From contig JAIUMI010000022.1 in the NCBI GenBank assembly GCA_022565665.1, positions 1 to 37,317 of the forward strand: a stretch of 37,317 bases of DNA, given 5' to 3'. A model generated the notes under the pieces. That model was not told where the DNA came from, searched no databases, and saw only the letters and a list, made by a program, of their open reading frames with translations. This stretch comes from Glycocaulis sp. Lineage in GTDB: Bacteria; Pseudomonadota; Alphaproteobacteria; Caulobacterales; Maricaulaceae. Both the position numbers and the translations under genes were made by a program. Shown piece by piece: positions 14,941 to 24,008 of the stretch; position 1 is the stretch's first letter; every line of letters starts with the position of its first letter.

Positions 14941-15687
14941 TCAGAAGCGCAGATTGAGACCGGTGCGGATCACGTCGAACTCGGTATTGATCGTGGCACG
15001 GCCGACCGTGCCATCCTCATAGCTGGTATCGAAGCTGTCCCGGCCAAGATCCACTTTCAGATACTCGGCCCGCACGGTCCAGAAATCGCCCAGCGCATAT
15101 TCGGCGCCCGCACCATAGGTCCAGCCATGACGGTTGGCGTTGGCGCTGGCAGTCAGCTCTGCCGATCCCACCCGGTAATTGCGGTCAAAATCCACGCGGC
15201 CATAGGCGTAACCGCCGGTCGCATAGATCAGGAAGCGGTCCATCGCCACTCCGGCCCGTGCGCGGGCTGTGGCGAAATAGTCCACTTCAAACCGCAGATC
15301 GGTGAAGCCGTCGGGATTGGCGGTATCGCCGCCCGGCGCATTGGCAATCGAGGTGGAGGAGGAAATGTCGGAGAGTTGAATATCGACCTCGCCGCCCCAC
15401 ACGAACATGCCGGTCTGGGCATTGAAGCCGCCCTGTATGCCGCCCACCAGGCCATCACCGCCAAAGCGGCGCGAGGTGGGGAAGGTTTCACCGGTCAGGG
15501 CGCCGGGAAAGAAGGTGGAGTCCGAAGCGATATCCAGTTCCGCATTCAGATTGAAGTCCGCATCGCGGCCCTGGCCGAGATTCACCCCGATATACGGGCC
15601 GGTCCAGTCATAATCCATCTGGGCATGGGCTGCGGCCGCCGAAAGCGGGAGGGCGGCCGCCGCTGCGAGAATTGCGAGTTTACGCAT
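14941..15687 (-). CDS. Outer-membrane beta-barrel protein (Omp25/OMP_b-brl type)
   Basis: A signal peptide (MRKLAILAAAAALPLSAAAA, cleavage after AHA near residue 22) precedes DWTGPYIGVNLGQ, the typical start of small alphaproteobacterial beta-barrels. The 248-residue protein has alternating amphipathic strands (GGIQGGFNAQTGMFVWGGEV, RAGVAMDRFLIYATGGYAYG, WTYGAGAEYALGDFWTVRAE) and ends in LNLRF, with the C-terminal Phe needed for barrel insertion. It should be an eight-strand barrel in the outer membrane, for structural or adhesion roles rather than a large porin. It stands alone on the minus strand after the phoH terminator. Confidence 0.9.
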   Translation of the reverse strand: MRKLAILAAAAALPLSAAAAHAQMDYDWTGPYIGVNLGQGRDADFNLNAELDIASDSTFFPGALTGETFPTSRRFGGDGLVGGIQGGFNAQTGMFVWGGEVDIQLSDISSSTSIANAPGGDTANPDGFTDLRFEVDYFATARARAGVAMDRFLIYATGGYAYGRVDFDRNYRVGSAELTASANANRHGWTYGAGAEYALGDFWTVRAEYLKVDLGRDSFDTSYEDGTVGRATINTEFDVIRTGLNLRF

Positions 15688-15847
15688 CAGTCTTGCCTTT
15701 CAAGCGCGGAGCCGCCTTTAGCTGGCAGCCCCTTATGGCGCCCAATCCACACCCGGCCTACGCGTGAGACGGCCGATGCGTTGCAGGCAAGGCTGAGGTC
15801 CGGCAAGCGGTGTTGCCGTCTTGCGACATTTCCCCTGAGGACAGGCC

Positions 15848-16075
15848 CTAGAGATCGTCCAGATCGATATCGAGAATGGTGATCTCGAAGGAGTATGAGG
15901 TCTCGCCCTCGTCAATATTCTTCGAGACGACGCCGAGGCACTCCGCGCCCAGATAGATTTCCGCGCATTCGTCGGGCCGCTGGCGCATCTGCACCTTCAG
16001 TTCCGGATTGAGGCGCTGGCGCAGGAAGGTCTCGACCTTGGCCGCTTCACTATGATTGAAAACTTTCTGGGACAT
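15848..16075 (-). CDS. DUF3126 family protein
   Basis: This 75-residue acidic protein (MSQKVFNHSEAAKVETFLRQ, then RLNPELKVQMRQRPDECAEIYLG and a C-terminal FEITILDIDLDDL) fits the small alphaproteobacterial DUF3126 family. It has no signal peptide or membrane segment and no known activity. It lies 112 bases downstream of cysE on the same strand, a neighbourhood I recall from other Alphaproteobacteria, so a link with cysteine synthesis is possible but unproven. Confidence 0.85.
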   Translation of the reverse strand: MSQKVFNHSEAAKVETFLRQRLNPELKVQMRQRPDECAEIYLGAECLGVVSKNIDEGETSYSFEITILDIDLDDL

Positions 16076-16187
16076 GGGGGGCGTCTCGCCTCATTTGATG
16101 ATGAACGGACCGGAACCGGTCTGGAAGATGCGGGGATTCGCGCGCGAATGCGCGTTCAGGCGCAAACTAGCGGCCCGTCAGAAAGGT

Positions 16188-17003
16188 TCAATCAGGAAGG
16201 CTGTGATCCATGGTGCGCGAGGGCTCCGCGCACGCCCCGCCCACCGGCTTGGCCGGTACACCCGCCACCGTGCAGCGCGCCTCGACGGGTTGCAGCACCA
16301 CAGAGCCTGCCGCGATGCGCGCATGCTCGCCCACGGCGATATTGCCGAGAATCTTCGCCCCTGCCCCGATCAGCACGCCCTTGCCGATCTTGGGATGGCG
16401 GTCGGCCTCTTCGGAGCCCGTGCCACCCAGCGTCACCTCGTGCAGGATGGACACATCATCGTCCACCACTGCCGTCTCGCCGATCACCACAGAGGTGGCA
16501 TGATCGATCATGATGCCCTTGCCGATGCGCGCGGCGGGATGGATGTCGACCGCGAAAAGCTCGGAAATCCGGCTTTGCAGATGGAAGGCGATGGCCTCCC
16601 GGCCCTGCGTCCACAGCCAGTGGCCGATGCGATAACCCTGCAGGGCCTGAAAGCCCTTGAAGTAGAAGAAGGGCTGGAGCAGCGATCTGCAGGCCGGGTC
16701 GCGCTCATCGACCGCCACCATGTCGGCCGCCGCGCTCTCGGCTATGGACGGGTCCGCACGCAGCGCCTCGCTGACCACATCATGGAGGAGTACCGCGTCG
16801 AGCTGGCCATCGGCGAGCTTGGACGCGATGCGGTGGGCGAGCGCGTCAGCAAAGCTGTCATGGCGCAATATGCCGGCATTGACGAAACCGGCGAGCATCG
16901 GCTCTTCGGCGGCCGTCGCGGCTGCTTCCACGCGCAGGCGGTTCCATATCTGGCGCGAGAGATCGCCTGCGGCAATCGGCGTGGCGGCTTGGGCGCTCGT
17001 CAT
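16188..17003 (-). CDS. cysE: Serine O-acetyltransferase
   Basis: CysE transfers acetyl from acetyl-CoA to serine, giving O-acetylserine for cysteine synthesis. The 271-residue protein has the N-terminal helical domain (about residues 15-150, with WNRLRVEA and the HRIASKLADG motif) and the C-terminal hexapeptide beta-helix with FAVDIHPAARIGKGIMIDHA, VVIGETAVVDDDVSILHEVT and LGGTG, plus GVLIGAGAKILGNIAVGEHA. The catalytic His in IDHAT and the Asp/His of DIHP are present. It begins 14 bases after the Nudix gene with AAGGA before the ATG, so the two are co-transcribed, probably also with the upstream efflux operon. The C-terminus is a little longer than usual. Confidence 0.95.
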   Translation of the reverse strand: MTSAQAATPIAAGDLSRQIWNRLRVEAAATAAEEPMLAGFVNAGILRHDSFADALAHRIASKLADGQLDAVLLHDVVSEALRADPSIAESAAADMVAVDERDPACRSLLQPFFYFKGFQALQGYRIGHWLWTQGREAIAFHLQSRISELFAVDIHPAARIGKGIMIDHATSVVIGETAVVDDDVSILHEVTLGGTGSEEADRHPKIGKGVLIGAGAKILGNIAVGEHARIAAGSVVLQPVEARCTVAGVPAKPVGGACAEPSRTMDHSLPD

Positions 17004-17017
17004 GGGCAGTATCCTTG

Positions 17018-17623
17018 TCAGGCCGGGCCGAGGATCAGGCGTGCCAGCGCCGGATCGATAAGGCGGTTGCGTGCCATGTAGTCAGCCTTCAGCAGCATTG
17101 CCAGAGTGAAGGCGTCACGAATACGCCCGTCCATCGCCTCTGCCAGCGCCTCGGCGAACGGTACGAGGCGGGTGACGATATCTTCTGTGCCTTCCGGTTC
17201 AGCCTCGCCTTCAGCCAGATCCCAGGCGAGATAGGCAATGGCGCGCTCGTCCGTGATGGAGTTGGACATGTGCATATCCATGAATTCCAGCCAGTGCGCG
17301 GCAACGAGGCCTGTTTCCTCCGCCAGCTCGCGCTTTGCGCTCTCCAGCGGGTCCATGTCCTTCGGCCCGCCACCCTCGGGCAGTTCCCAGCTCCAGCAAT
17401 CAAGCGCGAAGCGGTACTGGCCGACCAGCATCACCGTGCCGTCCACGAAAAGCGGCAATATCCCGATGGCGAGATTGGCCGGTGACACCACGCCATAAAG
17501 CCCCGGCTTGCCGTCTGGCCGGATGACATCGTACTCGCGCACTTCCATCCACGGATTTTCATAAGCCGTGCGCATGGATTTCACCGTCCATGGCCCGCGT
17601 ACGCTATGGCCCTTCGCGTTCAT
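17018..17623 (-). CDS. Nudix hydrolase
   Basis: The 201-residue protein has the Nudix fold of ADP-sugar pyrophosphatase type: GVVSPANLAIGILPLFVDGT, VLVGQYRFALDCWSWELPEG, then the box GGGPKDMDPLESAKRELAEETGL. The REL-x-EE-x-G part that binds metal is intact, but the glutamate expected at G-x5-E is Met here, with Glu displaced to PLE. It probably hydrolyses a nucleoside diphosphate derivative such as ADP-ribose, substrate unknown. GGAGG precedes the ATG. It lies between the RND gene and cysE on the same strand with short gaps. Confidence 0.9.
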   Translation of the reverse strand: MNAKGHSVRGPWTVKSMRTAYENPWMEVREYDVIRPDGKPGLYGVVSPANLAIGILPLFVDGTVMLVGQYRFALDCWSWELPEGGGPKDMDPLESAKRELAEETGLVAAHWLEFMDMHMSNSITDERAIAYLAWDLAEGEAEPEGTEDIVTRLVPFAEALAEAMDGRIRDAFTLAMLLKADYMARNRLIDPALARLILGPA

Positions 17624-17657
17624 CGCCCCTCACCTCCAGCCCGTGCCCATATCCTGC

Positions 17658-20600
17658 TTACGATGCAGGCTGGGCTACCGGCAAGGCTTGTCCCTTGCGG
17701 CTCTGCAGGCGCACCAGAATGGTGAAGGCCGCCGGCGCAAAGACCAGCGCCAGCATGGCAGAGCCCGCCACCCCGCCTGCCACCGAGGCAGCAAAGGGCA
17801 GCCAGAACGAATCGCCCTCGATGATCAGGGGCGCGAACCCGCCGATTGTAGTGAGTGTGGTCGCGATGATGTGGCGGGTGCAGTCCATCACCGTCTCGCG
17901 TATGGCCAGCGCCTCGCCCGCCAGAGCCGCCGCATTGCCCCGCAGGGCAGAGAGCACCACGATCGTGCCATTGATGGAGAGGCCCACGAGCCCCATCGCG
18001 CCCACTATGGCATTAAAGCCCAGCGGCGTGCCGAACATCCACACCCCGAACAGGGCAAGCCCCACCGACAGAGCGCCGACCGTGAAAACGATCCCCGCAT
18101 AGCGGAAGGAATTGAAGGCGAGCACGACCGATCCGATCATCAGGATAAGGAGCGGTATGGCGGTAGACATGAGATCGGCCATGGCCTCGCCCTGGCTTTC
18201 GGCTTCCCCGCCAATATCCAGCCGGTAGCCGGGCGGGATCTCGATACCCGCCGCATCCAGGCGCGCGAAGAAATCCGCCAGCGCCGGGGCGGGCAGGACG
18301 AAGGGGGAGAGATATCCATAGATCGGATTGGCCCGCTCACCATCAAGGCGAATGATCGCCGAGGTCTGCGGCGCCAGTGTCAGCTCGCCCAGCGCACCGA
18401 TGGTGGACATGCCGCCCCGCCCTGCACCGGGCAGCGGCACCGCGCTGACATTGCCCGCCGCGCCGCGCCGGTCCACAGGCCCCATGACGCGCACAGGCAG
18501 CACCTCAATGCCCTCCACCACGCTGCCGCCTGTCACGCCATCGAGATCAGCGCGCACCCGGCCCGCCACATCGCCAAGGCGCAATCCGGCGAGCGAGGCG
18601 GCCGCCTCATCGGCGGACAGGCGCGCCACGGGCTCTCCCAGCAGCATCTGCGCCTGCGTGTAGGTGACACCCGGCGTATCGGAGAGCACACGGCGCACCT
18701 GCTGGCCCAGCGCCTCCAGCACGGCCAGCTCCGGCCCGATGATTTTCAGCTCGATGGGCGCGGGGATGGGCGGTCCCTGCTCGAACGGCAGGGCCAGCAC
18801 CATGGTATCGGGGAAGGCATCGCGGGCACGCTCCTGAAAGTCCTGCGTGATACGGCGGGTATCCTCCGGCGAGCGCGTGCGCACCCAGCCGGCGGCATAA
18901 TTGGGACGGCCCGCCTGCCCCCTGCGCATATTGTAGTAGACGCGCGGGGAGGAGCTGCCGAGCACCCAGCCAACATCCTCCACGCCTTCATATTCGCGCA
19001 GCATGGCGGTCACGTTAGCCGTGCGCTGGCGCGTCTGCTCCATGGAGACGCCAGAGGGCAGCGTTACGGCGATCTCGAACATGTCACGGTCGGTCTGCGG
19101 AAAGAATTGAGACGGCAAAGTGGTTGCGGCCACCAAGCCGGTGATGGGCAGGATCATGGCAAGTACGATCCCCACCGCGGGCTGGGCGATCACCGCGTCC
19201 AGCAGCTTGCGATAGACCCACGCAAGCGGGCGCGAGCGCAGCCCGTCCCGCCAGAAGGGCGGGTTTTCCTCCTCCGCCCGGCCATCATCGAACCAGGCCG
19301 AAAGGGCCAGGATCACCGTGAAGGCCAGCACGAAGGAGGAGATGACGGCAAAAATCACCGATACCCCGATCATGGAGATGAACTCGCCCGCCGTGCCCGG
19401 CATCAGCGCAATCGGGGCGAAGGCGAAGACGGTCGTCATGGTGGACGCCAGAAGCGGCACGAAGAGCGTGCGCGCGGCCTTGTCCACCGCAGCAAGCCGC
19501 TCCATGCCCCGTCGGCGGAGCAGGCGGTAATCGTCCGCCACCACGATGGCGTTATCGATCAGGAGGCCCAGCGCCACGACCAGGCCGGTCACCGACATCT
19601 GGTGCAGGGGCTGGCCATAGGCATTGATGAGAATGAGGACCAGCAGCACCGTCAGAGGCAGCGCCGCGCCGACAATCAGCGCAGAGCGCCAGCCCATCAT
19701 CAGGAAGAGCACGCCGAACACGATCAACGCAGAGAAGCCCAGATTGGCCGCAAGCCCGTTGAGGCGCCGGTCCACATAATCGGCCTGTGAGAAGATGATT
19801 TGCACATCAAGGCCGGGCGTGGATGCCGTGAACGCATCCACCGCCCGGCGCGCGCCATTGGCCCAGTTGTCCACCCGGCGGTCCGGCTGCACATAGGCGG
19901 CGACAAACACCGTCCGCGCGCCGTTGAACCAGGCTTGCGTGCTGTCAGGCTCGCGCCGCGAACGCTCAATAGTGGCGATATCGCCCAGCCGGACAAAGCC
20001 TGCGCCGTCGCGCCCGGGCAGGGTCACATCGCGCACCCGGTTCAGCGAGTTGAAAGCCCCGCCAACCTCCACCGTCAGATCATAGCCGTCGCCTGCCAGC
20101 CGGCCCGCCGGCGCGCGGGCATCGGAGCGGGCAAGGATCGCGGCCACGTCATTTGCCGTGATCCCCAGTGCGGCGGCCGCTTCCGGGTCCAGCACCACCC
20201 GGATCTCCTCCTCCGGCGCGCCGGAGAGTTCGGTGCGGTAGGTGGCATCCAGATTGCGCAGACGGTCTTCCAGATCGCGCGCCAGTCTCCCCAGCGCGCC
20301 AAGGCTCGCTTCGGAACCTTCAGGCCAGGAGAGCGCCACGATCAAGCTGGACGCGCCCATATACTCGCGGATCACGACCGGCACGCCTGCGCCCTCAGGC
20401 AGGCGGGCCTGCGCGGAGCCGGCCTGTTCGCGGATCTTGGTCCAGGCGGTTTCCACCTCGGAGGCGCTCAGGTCCTCGCGAATGCCGAAATTGATCACGG
20501 AGATATTGGAGCGGGAGGTGGAGGTGGTCTCGTTTACCTCCGCCAGTTCCAGCAAGGCCCGCTCGACCGGTTCGGTCACCAGCGCCTCGACCCGCTCCGC

Positions 20601-20759
20601 GTCAGCGCCGGGGAAAAGCGTGACGATCCGGCCAAACCGCTCTGTGAGATAAGGATCCTCCTGACGCCCCATCGTAACAAGCGCGGCGAGGCCAGCTACC
20701 AGCACCAGAAAGAGCGCGAGCCCCGTCAGACGGGGGAAGCGGAAAAAAAGCGTGCTCAT
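17658..20759 (-). CDS. RND efflux transporter, inner-membrane permease
   Basis: The start is ATG 20759 (MSTLFFRFPRLTGLALFLVL), which overlaps the stop of the adaptor gene by four bases; the upstream part of the open frame is only a shadow. The 1033-residue protein has the RND layout: first helix, a periplasmic pore domain (residues about 40-335), a bundle of helices (about 340-540) with GLVVALGLLIDNAIVVADDY in helix 4, a second periplasmic domain, and a final helix bundle. It exports small molecules using the proton gradient with an adaptor and an outer-membrane channel; the channel gene is not in the window. Substrate unknown. Confidence 0.95.
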   Translation of the reverse strand: MSTLFFRFPRLTGLALFLVLVAGLAALVTMGRQEDPYLTERFGRIVTLFPGADAERVEALVTEPVERALLELAEVNETTSTSRSNISVINFGIREDLSASEVETAWTKIREQAGSAQARLPEGAGVPVVIREYMGASSLIVALSWPEGSEASLGALGRLARDLEDRLRNLDATYRTELSGAPEEEIRVVLDPEAAAALGITANDVAAILARSDARAPAGRLAGDGYDLTVEVGGAFNSLNRVRDVTLPGRDGAGFVRLGDIATIERSRREPDSTQAWFNGARTVFVAAYVQPDRRVDNWANGARRAVDAFTASTPGLDVQIIFSQADYVDRRLNGLAANLGFSALIVFGVLFLMMGWRSALIVGAALPLTVLLVLILINAYGQPLHQMSVTGLVVALGLLIDNAIVVADDYRLLRRRGMERLAAVDKAARTLFVPLLASTMTTVFAFAPIALMPGTAGEFISMIGVSVIFAVISSFVLAFTVILALSAWFDDGRAEEENPPFWRDGLRSRPLAWVYRKLLDAVIAQPAVGIVLAMILPITGLVAATTLPSQFFPQTDRDMFEIAVTLPSGVSMEQTRQRTANVTAMLREYEGVEDVGWVLGSSSPRVYYNMRRGQAGRPNYAAGWVRTRSPEDTRRITQDFQERARDAFPDTMVLALPFEQGPPIPAPIELKIIGPELAVLEALGQQVRRVLSDTPGVTYTQAQMLLGEPVARLSADEAAASLAGLRLGDVAGRVRADLDGVTGGSVVEGIEVLPVRVMGPVDRRGAAGNVSAVPLPGAGRGGMSTIGALGELTLAPQTSAIIRLDGERANPIYGYLSPFVLPAPALADFFARLDAAGIEIPPGYRLDIGGEAESQGEAMADLMSTAIPLLILMIGSVVLAFNSFRYAGIVFTVGALSVGLALFGVWMFGTPLGFNAIVGAMGLVGLSINGTIVVLSALRGNAAALAGEALAIRETVMDCTRHIIATTLTTIGGFAPLIIEGDSFWLPFAASVAGGVAGSAMLALVFAPAAFTILVRLQSRKGQALPVAQPAS

Positions 20760-21895
20760 GCGCCACTGCGCCCTGCAGGCACAACACGCTGGCCGGGCGT
20801 GACCCGCTGCAGCCCGCCGGAAAGGATCATGGCGCCCTCGTCCACCGCGCCGCGCAAATAGACCTCGCCGCCTTCGGTGTGGAGCAGTTCCACACTGCGC
20901 GGCTCGAGCGAGTAGCCCTCTGCCCCGTTGGTCAGGAGATAAACCGTCCACAATCCCCGGCGGCCTTCCGCCAGAGCGGTAAGCGGGGCCCAGAAGCCGC
21001 GCTCTGCCAGCGCGCCGGGCACAACAAGCCGGGCCACCTCGCCAGCGGAAACGCCCTGCCCCGCTGGCACCTCGAACACCGCTTCGACCGATCGCGAGGA
21101 CCGGTCTACCACGCCGGTGAGCGCGCGCAGGCGTGCTTCGGCACTGCGCCGTCCTGCCTCCAGCGTGTAGGTGCCACCGCGTTCCAGACGGGCGGCATCG
21201 GTGGCAGGCAGACCGACGCGGAACTCCAGCACGCCGTCCTCAACCAGATGAAAGAGCGGCGCACCGGGCGCGAGCACCGCGCCCTCATCGGCCAGCCTTC
21301 GCGTGATCACCCCATCGAAAGGCGCATCAAGCCGGGCCAGCTCCAGTTGAACCTCCAGAGCGCGCGCAGCAGCGCGGGCAGCCTCCGCCTGCGCCTCGGC
21401 CGCGCGGGCGCTGGCACCGGCTTCATCAAGGCGCTGGGCGGAGACATGGCCCCGCTCCACAAGCTGTTCCTGACGAATGAAAGTGGTGCGGGCGAGCGCG
21501 GCCTGTGCGCCCGCTGCGGCTGCATCGGCGCGCGCGGCAGCCAGCTGGGCTTCCAGCGTACGGGTATCGAGCGAGGCCAGTGTGTCACCCACCGCCACCC
21601 GGTCGCCGACATTGACCGCAATATCCGCCAGCCTTCCGCCGGACTGGAAGCCCAGCGCGCTCTCGCGCCGCGCGGTTACAAGGCCAGGAAAGCGCGCCTC
21701 GATACCCGCTTCATCGAGATAGGAAACGGTGAGAACCTCGACGATGACCGGCTGCACGCCAGGACGCGGAGAACCCGCCTCCGCACCGGCACCACGGATG
21801 AAGGTGACCAGCACCGCCACAGCTGCAACTGCCATGGCGATGGATAGGACACCAGCGGCAAATCCGTGCCGGCGCAGGAGTATCGCAGATGCCAT
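20756..21895 (-). CDS. RND efflux periplasmic adaptor (membrane fusion protein)
   Basis: The 379-residue protein starts with an N-terminal membrane anchor (residues about 13-34), then a barrel-sandwich half (PGLVTARRESALGFQSGGRL, then ADIAVNVGDRVAVGDTLASLD), an Ala-rich alpha-helical hairpin (about 105-195), the second lipoyl half (LARLDAPFDGVITRRLADEG) and a beta-barrel. It should bridge the RND permease to an outer-membrane channel. The gene is 67 bases after tetR on the same strand, with a palindromic operator between, and its stop overlaps the permease start. Confidence 0.94.
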   Translation of the reverse strand: MASAILLRRHGFAAGVLSIAMAVAAVAVLVTFIRGAGAEAGSPRPGVQPVIVEVLTVSYLDEAGIEARFPGLVTARRESALGFQSGGRLADIAVNVGDRVAVGDTLASLDTRTLEAQLAAARADAAAAGAQAALARTTFIRQEQLVERGHVSAQRLDEAGASARAAEAQAEAARAAARALEVQLELARLDAPFDGVITRRLADEGAVLAPGAPLFHLVEDGVLEFRVGLPATDAARLERGGTYTLEAGRRSAEARLRALTGVVDRSSRSVEAVFEVPAGQGVSAGEVARLVVPGALAERGFWAPLTALAEGRRGLWTVYLLTNGAEGYSLEPRSVELLHTEGGEVYLRGAVDEGAMILSGGLQRVTPGQRVVPAGRSGA

Positions 21896-21947
21896 GACCC
21901 GTCCTCACATGATCGTGGGACAGATATAGTTCCCTTAACGGCGTTTG

Positions 21948-21970
21948 AAAAGTGAACGATGTTTACTTTT
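21948..21970 (-). promoter_or_regulatory. Probable TetR operator upstream of the efflux operon
   Basis: AAAAGTGAAC (21948-21957), spacer GAT, GTTTACTTTT (21961-21970) is an inverted repeat with ten-base arms and one mismatch. Its core AGTGAAC-N3-GTTTACT fits the usual dyad recognised by TetR/AcrR proteins. It overlaps the last codons of tetR and lies about 55 bases before the adaptor start, where it could block the promoter. Confidence 0.75.
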
Positions 21971-22649
21971 TTGCTTTTTTGGCGTCCAGCCATGCATGCA
22001 GCTTGGGCGTGGCGAGGCCGCGTGCCGTTGCCTCCGCGTGGAAGGCTATCACATCGTCCAGCGTCAGGTGAGCGCATTTTTCCTTGCCATGGGGAAAATC
22101 GGGGATGGTGACGGCCAGCATGGTCAGCCCGTGTGCGCCCGACCAGACGAACATGGAGGCAAGATAGGTGTCGCAAGGAGCAAACCAGCCGTCCGCAACG
22201 CCCTTTTCGATCATCAGATCGAGCCGCTCCGAAGCGGCGTAGCCAAATGAATCCTGCCGCTCCTCGAAATCACTCTCGAACCAGCTGGAGAAGGCGAGCC
22301 GGTAATGCGCCGGTTGTTCCAAACCGGTCTCCACATAGGCGCGCAGACACTGCTCGCACACCAGAGGGCCTTCGGTAACCGTTTCCGCAACCGCCACCAT
22401 GCGCCCATACAGCCGCTCAAAGAACTGTTCGCGGATTTCGTCGAACAGGGCTTCCTTGGAATTGAAATATTTGTAGAGCGCGGCTGGGGAGTAATCGATG
22501 CGTTCGGCGATGCGCCGCATGGAGATACCCGCCTCGCCTTCCTCGGTGAAGATGGCTTCTGCGGCCTCCAGAATGGCGTCACGCACCTTGCGCCTGCGGC
22601 GCTCGGCCGGGCTCAGCTCATCTTCTTCGAGCGCCGTTTCAGCGGTCAT
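21963..22649 (-). CDS. TetR-family transcriptional repressor
   Basis: The 228-residue protein has an N-terminal TetR helix-turn-helix (RRRKVRDAILEAAEAIFTEE, then GISMRRIAERIDYSPAALYKYFNSKEALF) and a C-terminal ligand-binding domain of WHG/TetR_C_33 type (residues about 95-210). It is the first gene on the minus strand of the tetR-adaptor-RND group, so it most probably represses the pump until an effector binds. An Arg/Glu-rich stretch precedes the HTH. The tail is Lys-rich (DAKKAKK). It is divergent from the nitroreductase gene, and the 138-base gap could carry shared regulation. Confidence 0.95.
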   Translation of the reverse strand: MTAETALEEDELSPAERRRRKVRDAILEAAEAIFTEEGEAGISMRRIAERIDYSPAALYKYFNSKEALFDEIREQFFERLYGRMVAVAETVTEGPLVCEQCLRAYVETGLEQPAHYRLAFSSWFESDFEERQDSFGYAASERLDLMIEKGVADGWFAPCDTYLASMFVWSGAHGLTMLAVTIPDFPHGKEKCAHLTLDDVIAFHAEATARGLATPKLHAWLDAKKAKK

Positions 22650-22787
22650 CCATTATCCCTTTGCGCATGGCATGCCCTATGTCAGCCCCCGCTTGAAAAT
22701 GGCATACCCAAGGCTTGATATAAGACCGGCTTTACCAATCCGTCAAAATCCCGCGCAGTTGACACGGAAATAGGAGCGCGCCCCTGC

Positions 22788-23414
22788 ATGACCATTTTCA
22801 ACGCCCCGCCTGCCCCCCAGGATGGTGAAATCCTGACCGTTCCTGCTGCCTCCGCCAGCATGCTGACCCGTCTGGCACGGCGGCGCTCCACGCGCGCTAT
22901 CGACATGTCCGGGCCCGGCCCTTCGCGCGAACAACTCGATGCGCTTTTGCGGATCGGTGCGCGCGTGCCCGACCACGGCAAGCTCTTTCCCTGGCGCTTC
23001 ATCGTGTTCGAGGGTGAATCGCGCGCGCGCTTTGGCGAAATACTCGAAGAGATCACCCGCGCCGATCATCCCGACGCTCCGCCCGAAAGGCTGACACTGG
23101 AGCGGGGCCGGTTTGACCGCGCGCCCGTGGTGATTGCCGTGATCTCGCAGGTCACCGTGCCGCATAAAATACCTGAATGGGAGCAAGTTCTCTCGGCGGG
23201 CGCTGTCTGCCAGACCATGCTGCTGGCCGCCGACGCGATGGGCTTTGGCGCGCAATGGCTGACCGAGTGGTACGGCTATGATGCGCGCGTGCTTGCCCGG
23301 CTGGGACTCGCCGCCAACGAGCGCGTGGCCGGTTTCATCTATGTCGGCACACAGGCCGTCCCGGCAGTCGAGCGCCCCCGCAAGGCCCCGTCCGTGACCC
23401 GCTGGGCGGGCTGA
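22788..23414 (+). CDS. Nitroreductase family protein (YdjA-like)
   Basis: This 208-residue FMN-binding oxidoreductase has the family core: RRSTRAIDMSGPGPSREQLD, the segment LRIGARVPDHGKLFPWRFIV, GAVCQTMLLAADAMGFGAQW and the closing GFIYVGTQ. The RRST motif and the PDHGKLFPWRF form match the YdjA/TdsD branch. It should act as a cytoplasmic flavin-dependent reductase of nitro compounds or quinones using NAD(P)H. It sits divergent from the tetR efflux operon, where a redox or detoxifying enzyme would make sense as a co-regulated partner, but no shared operator was seen in the gap. Confidence 0.9.
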   Translation: MTIFNAPPAPQDGEILTVPAASASMLTRLARRRSTRAIDMSGPGPSREQLDALLRIGARVPDHGKLFPWRFIVFEGESRARFGEILEEITRADHPDAPPERLTLERGRFDRAPVVIAVISQVTVPHKIPEWEQVLSAGAVCQTMLLAADAMGFGAQWLTEWYGYDARVLARLGLAANERVAGFIYVGTQAVPAVERPRKAPSVTRWAG

Positions 23415-23454
23415 TAGCCTGATGCCATCAACCCGCCATCCCGTGCGGGGCAAC

Positions 23455-23934
23455 TCAGTAGCGGTAGTGGCAGATCTGCCGCCCGCGGGCATCGAACACC
23501 CGCAGCCTCGCCTCATATCCGTACATCTCTATCGGTTGGGGCGTATTCCATCCGCGCGTGGTGCGCACGATGGTGACATTGCCCTCCTGCACGCCGGTGG
23601 TGGCCGCAGGGCCGATGCCACCACGTTGGTGCTGGGCACCGACGAAGATGCTGCTGAGCAGGCTGGGCCTCAGGCCATTGCCACGGAAACTGCCGGACTG
23701 TTCAGCGATTACCTGGCCGAGCCCGTCATTCTGGAAGATCTCCAGCTGGTATCGGCCATTCACATGGCGTCCCGCGTAGAAGAGAAGCGAGCCAGAACCG
23801 GGTCTTGCACGCTCCTCGATCCAGCACACGCCCCGGTCCGGGCGGGCATTGGGCGCAAGCTGGGCTGACGCTGGTGACGGGATGGCCGAAGCCGCAAGGG
23901 CCAAACCAGTAAGCAGTATCAGGGCGGATTTCAT
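23455..23934 (-). CDS. Exported protein beside curlin gene, possible CsgH-like accessory
   Basis: This 159-residue precursor has a signal peptide (MKSALILLTGLALAASAIPS, cleavage near ASA at about 24). The mature part contains NGRYQLEIFQNDG and EQSGSFRG, the sort of strand pattern seen in CsgC/CsgH curli chaperones, then a C-terminal beta domain with YEARLRVFDARGRQICHYRY. Two cysteines (CWIEE and CHYRY), near the two ends of the mature chain, could form a disulfide. Its position directly downstream of a curlin gene on the same strand, separated by a hairpin, supports a curli-related role. The family call is tentative because the sequence match is weak and the protein is longer than CsgC or CsgH. 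Confidence 0.5.
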   Translation of the reverse strand: MKSALILLTGLALAASAIPSPASAQLAPNARPDRGVCWIEERARPGSGSLLFYAGRHVNGRYQLEIFQNDGLGQVIAEQSGSFRGNGLRPSLLSSIFVGAQHQRGGIGPAATTGVQEGNVTIVRTTRGWNTPQPIEMYGYEARLRVFDARGRQICHYRY

Positions 23935-23957
23935 CTTGGAACTCCTTTCCCCCTGCC

Positions 23958-23985
23958 ACCCGGCAGACGATTACGCCTGCCGGGT
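23958..23985 (-). promoter_or_regulatory. Intercistronic hairpin between curlin and partner gene
   Basis: ACCCGGCAG (23958-23966) and CTGCCGGGT (23977-23985) form nine perfect pairs around a ten-base loop. On the minus strand no T-run follows, so it may act as an mRNA stabiliser or partial terminator that keeps curlin mRNA in excess over the downstream gene. On the plus strand it is followed by TTT and could stop readthrough. Confidence 0.55.
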
Positions 23986-24008
23986 TTTATGGGGTTTCAA
24001 CGGGCAGC

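Noticed and set aside
17568-19790. 740-residue plus-strand frame across the efflux genes
   Set aside because: It is the GC-rich antisense shadow of the RND gene, is rich in His, Arg and Gln, and has no domain.
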